From: an uncultured Lachnospiraceae bacterium
Lineage (GTDB): Bacteria > Bacillota > Clostridia > Lachnospirales > Lachnospiraceae
NCBI GenBank assembly: GCA_945834545.1
Contig: CAMAHO010000115.1
Span: 1-7,562, forward strand
Length of the DNA stretch: 7,562 nt
Direction: 5' to 3'
Positions 5,996-7,562 of this stretch are shown here, one piece after another; positions within the stretch are counted from its first letter, which is position 1; every line of letters begins with the position of its first letter. The position numbers and the translations under genes are program-made. A model generated the notes under the pieces. That model did no database searches. It was not told where the DNA came from and saw nothing but the letters and a program-made list of their open reading frames with translations.

Positions 5996-7458
5996 AGTTC
6001 ATCCTCCTGCGCAATTTCTAAGGCCTTTAAGGATGCTCTTGCCTTATTTAAGCATTCCTGGTATTCCTTTTCCGGAACGGAATCTGCAACAATTCCGGCT
6101 CCGCTTCTTACAAACACCTTGTTGTTTTTCTTGTATAGGATTCGAATGGCGATACAGGTATCCATATTACCGGTGAAATCGATATAACCAATGGCTCCGC
6201 CATAAATTCCTCTTTTATTGTTTTCCAATTCTCCGATTAACTGGCAGGCTCTGATTTTGGGTGCTCCCGAAAGGGTTCCTGCCGGCAAAACGGCTTCAAT
6301 GGCGTCCAAGGCGTCATATTCCTCCTTGATTTCCCCTCGCACTGTGGAGCCAATGTGCATCACATGGGAATACCGCTCAATAGAGTGAAGCTTCTCCACC
6401 TGCACCGAACCAAATTTGCTGATTTTGCCCAAGTCATTCCTGCCCAAATCCACCAGCATATTGTGTTCAGCCAGCTCCTTCTCGTCAGCCAGAAGCTCCT
6501 CCTCCAGTTGTTTGTCCTCCTCTTCATTCCTTCCTCTGGGTCTTGTGCCGGCCAGGGGAAAGGTATGCAGAACTCCGTTTTCAAGCTTCACTAGGGTTTC
6601 CGGAGAAGCTCCTGCCACTTCCACATCCGTTCCCGAGAAATAAAACATATATGGGGACGGGTTGATGGTACGAAGCACACGATAGGTGTGAAACAAGCTG
6701 CCCTCGAAGGGAGCGCTCAACCGATTGGAAAGAACAATCTGGAAGATATCTCCTTCCTTGATGTGATATTTCGCCTTCTCCACCATCTGACAATAGTGTT
6801 CTTTATCAAACAGGGGCGTCACCTCGCCTAAAAGCTTCCCCTTGCTGTTTTTCTTCTTTTCTCCATGCCTTAAAAGGTCTGCCAGCTGCTTTAACTCCAC
6901 CACAGCTTTGTTGTAGCCTGTCTCCGGCTCACTTAGATTCATATTTACCATGAGTATTATTTTCTGGCAAAGGTTATCGAAGGCAATGACCTTGTCAAAC
7001 AGCATCAAATCCACATCCTTAAAGGCATCTGTGTCCTCCACCTCACAGCGTACAGCCGGCTCCTTATACCCCAGATAGTCGTAGGAGAAATACCCCACAA
7101 GGCCTCCTGTAAAGGAGGGGAGATAATCAAAGCTTGGGCTCTTATAATCGGAAAGAATCTGCCGGATATAATAGGAGGGTTGGTCTGTCTTTACCGAGAG
7201 ATTTCCAATTTTCATCTCCCCATTCATACAGGTAATCTCAAGCTTGGGATCAAACCCGAGAAAGGTGTATCGTCCCCAGGCTTCACTGGCCTGTGCGGAC
7301 TCCAGCATATAGCAATGTGTAGACACATTTTGTAGAATCCTCATGGTTTCAATTGGCGTGATAAAATCAGATAGCATTTCACAGCTTACTGGTAACACAT
7401 TGTACTTTCCGGTAGCCGCGATTTCTTTGACTTGGTTTAAGTCTGGTAAAATTTTCAT
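5992..7458 (-). CDS. trpE: Anthranilate synthase component I (TrpE)
   Basis: Catalytic subunit of anthranilate synthase, which makes anthranilate from chorismate using ammonia delivered by TrpG; cytoplasmic, first committed step of tryptophan synthesis. The 488 residues match the usual length. An N-terminal domain carries the L-E-S element (52-54) of the tryptophan feedback site, and NPSPYMFY (266-273) contributes the second half of that site in characterised TrpE proteins, so the enzyme is probably inhibited by tryptophan (inference). The chorismate-binding domain follows, with GASPETL (283-289), PLAGTRPRG (301-309), DLGRNDLG (337-344), GTLSGAPK (394-401), YGGAIGY (419-425) and GAGIVADS (453-460). 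PabB and other chorismate-utilising enzymes share the domain, but the L-E-S element and the trp neighbours settle TrpE. The ATG follows GGAGGA (complement of 7465-7470) at good spacing. Its TGA overlaps the trpG ATG as ATGA. Confidence 0.98.
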   Translation of the reverse strand: MKILPDLNQVKEIAATGKYNVLPVSCEMLSDFITPIETMRILQNVSTHCYMLESAQASEAWGRYTFLGFDPKLEITCMNGEMKIGNLSVKTDQPSYYIRQILSDYKSPSFDYLPSFTGGLVGYFSYDYLGYKEPAVRCEVEDTDAFKDVDLMLFDKVIAFDNLCQKIILMVNMNLSEPETGYNKAVVELKQLADLLRHGEKKKNSKGKLLGEVTPLFDKEHYCQMVEKAKYHIKEGDIFQIVLSNRLSAPFEGSLFHTYRVLRTINPSPYMFYFSGTDVEVAGASPETLVKLENGVLHTFPLAGTRPRGRNEEEDKQLEEELLADEKELAEHNMLVDLGRNDLGKISKFGSVQVEKLHSIERYSHVMHIGSTVRGEIKEEYDALDAIEAVLPAGTLSGAPKIRACQLIGELENNKRGIYGGAIGYIDFTGNMDTCIAIRILYKKNNKVFVRSGAGIVADSVPEKEYQECLNKARASLKALEIAQEDEL

Positions 7459-7464
7459 AAGCTT

Positions 7465-7470
7465 TCCTCC
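7465..7470 (-). promoter_or_regulatory. Ribosome binding site of trpE
   Basis: The minus strand reads GGAGGA followed by AAGCTT and then the ATG, a strong Shine-Dalgarno at six bases. It fixes the start of the first gene of the operon. No convincing sigma-A promoter is seen between it and the window edge, so the promoter probably lies upstream of 7562. Confidence 0.85.
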
Positions 7471-7506
7471 ATAGAGATTATTTCTGCTTGGTTTCCTTCC
7501 TCTTTA

Positions 7507-7548
7507 TTACGCTCGGGACCATACAATTGATCTTCGATCAATTGTCAT
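7507..7548 (-). other. Short ORF in the trpE leader (possible leader peptide or tail of an upstream gene)
   Basis: On the minus strand an ATG at 7548 opens a 13-codon frame, MTIDRRSIVWSRA, ending in tandem TAA TAA 48 bases before trpE. It contains a single Trp codon (7519-7521), and its first ten codons span the inverted repeat. The frame is also open from this ATG to the window edge, so it could be the end of an upstream reading frame, or chance. GAGG abuts the ATG directly, which is poor spacing for a ribosome site. One Trp codon is fewer than classical trp leader peptides carry. This is a candidate only. Confidence 0.2.
7523..7545. repeat. Perfect 10-bp inverted repeat with 3-base loop in the trpE leader
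   Basis: The arms ACAATTGATC (7523-7532) and GATCAATTGT (7536-7545) are perfectly complementary around TTC (GAA in a minus-strand transcript). The centre lies about 75 bases upstream of the trpE start codon. In the minus-strand RNA the stem can be lengthened past a small internal loop by GGAU/GUCC pairing. There is no U-tract after it on either strand, so it is not a standard intrinsic terminator. It could be a leader RNA hairpin, a dyad operator for a repressor, or a copy of a dispersed palindrome. The sequence alone does not decide. Confidence 0.75.
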
Positions 7549-7562
7549 CCTCGCTCTTCGAG

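Noticed and set aside
7523..7545. Leader palindrome as an intrinsic terminator
   Set aside because: Neither strand has a run of T residues after the stem; the minus strand continues ATGGTCCCGAGCG.

Overview
This window holds an almost complete tryptophan biosynthesis operon, all on the minus strand, in the order trpE-trpG-trpD-trpC-trpF-trpB-trpA, followed by a patatin-like lipid hydrolase gene. The genes run from about 7458 down to 1021, and the hydrolase from 1003 to 143. Separate (unfused) trpG, trpD, trpC and trpF, strong purine-rich Shine-Dalgarno sites, moderate GC and the character of the proteins point to a Firmicute of class Clostridia, perhaps a Lachnospiraceae-type gut anaerobe. 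The family-level guess is an inference; no rRNA or other marker is present.

Layout along transcription (right to left): a short leader (7459-7562, cut by the window edge) carries a perfect 10-bp inverted repeat. Then come trpE and trpG (anthranilate synthase), trpD (anthranilate phosphoribosyltransferase), trpC (indole-3-glycerol-phosphate synthase), trpF (phosphoribosylanthranilate isomerase), and trpB and trpA (tryptophan synthase). The genes are packed tightly: E/G and G/D overlap at ATGA, D/C at TAATG, C/F at GTGA, and B/A by 8 bp. Only F/B is separated, by 18 bp. The products together convert chorismate to tryptophan. The hydrolase gene starts 17 bp after trpA and probably shares its transcript.

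The main anomaly is in trpF: the reading frame is family-length (203 codons including the terminal stop) and conserved on both sides, but codon 92 is TAG, which as written removes the C-terminal half including the catalytic Asp128. It is a single in-frame nonsense codon, with no frameshift. It is therefore a recent lesion, a sequencing or assembly error, or, less likely, a readthrough site. Other points are a Glu at the position of the usual catalytic Asp in TrpA, a TTG start for the hydrolase, a GTG start for trpF, and a hairpin with an embedded 13-codon ORF in the trpE leader.

The last 142 bases (1-142) hold no recognisable gene and no convincing terminator, only weak inverted repeats. I see no mobile element, CRISPR array, tRNA or rRNA, and no undescribed multi-gene system. 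Apart from the points above, this is an ordinary biosynthetic locus.
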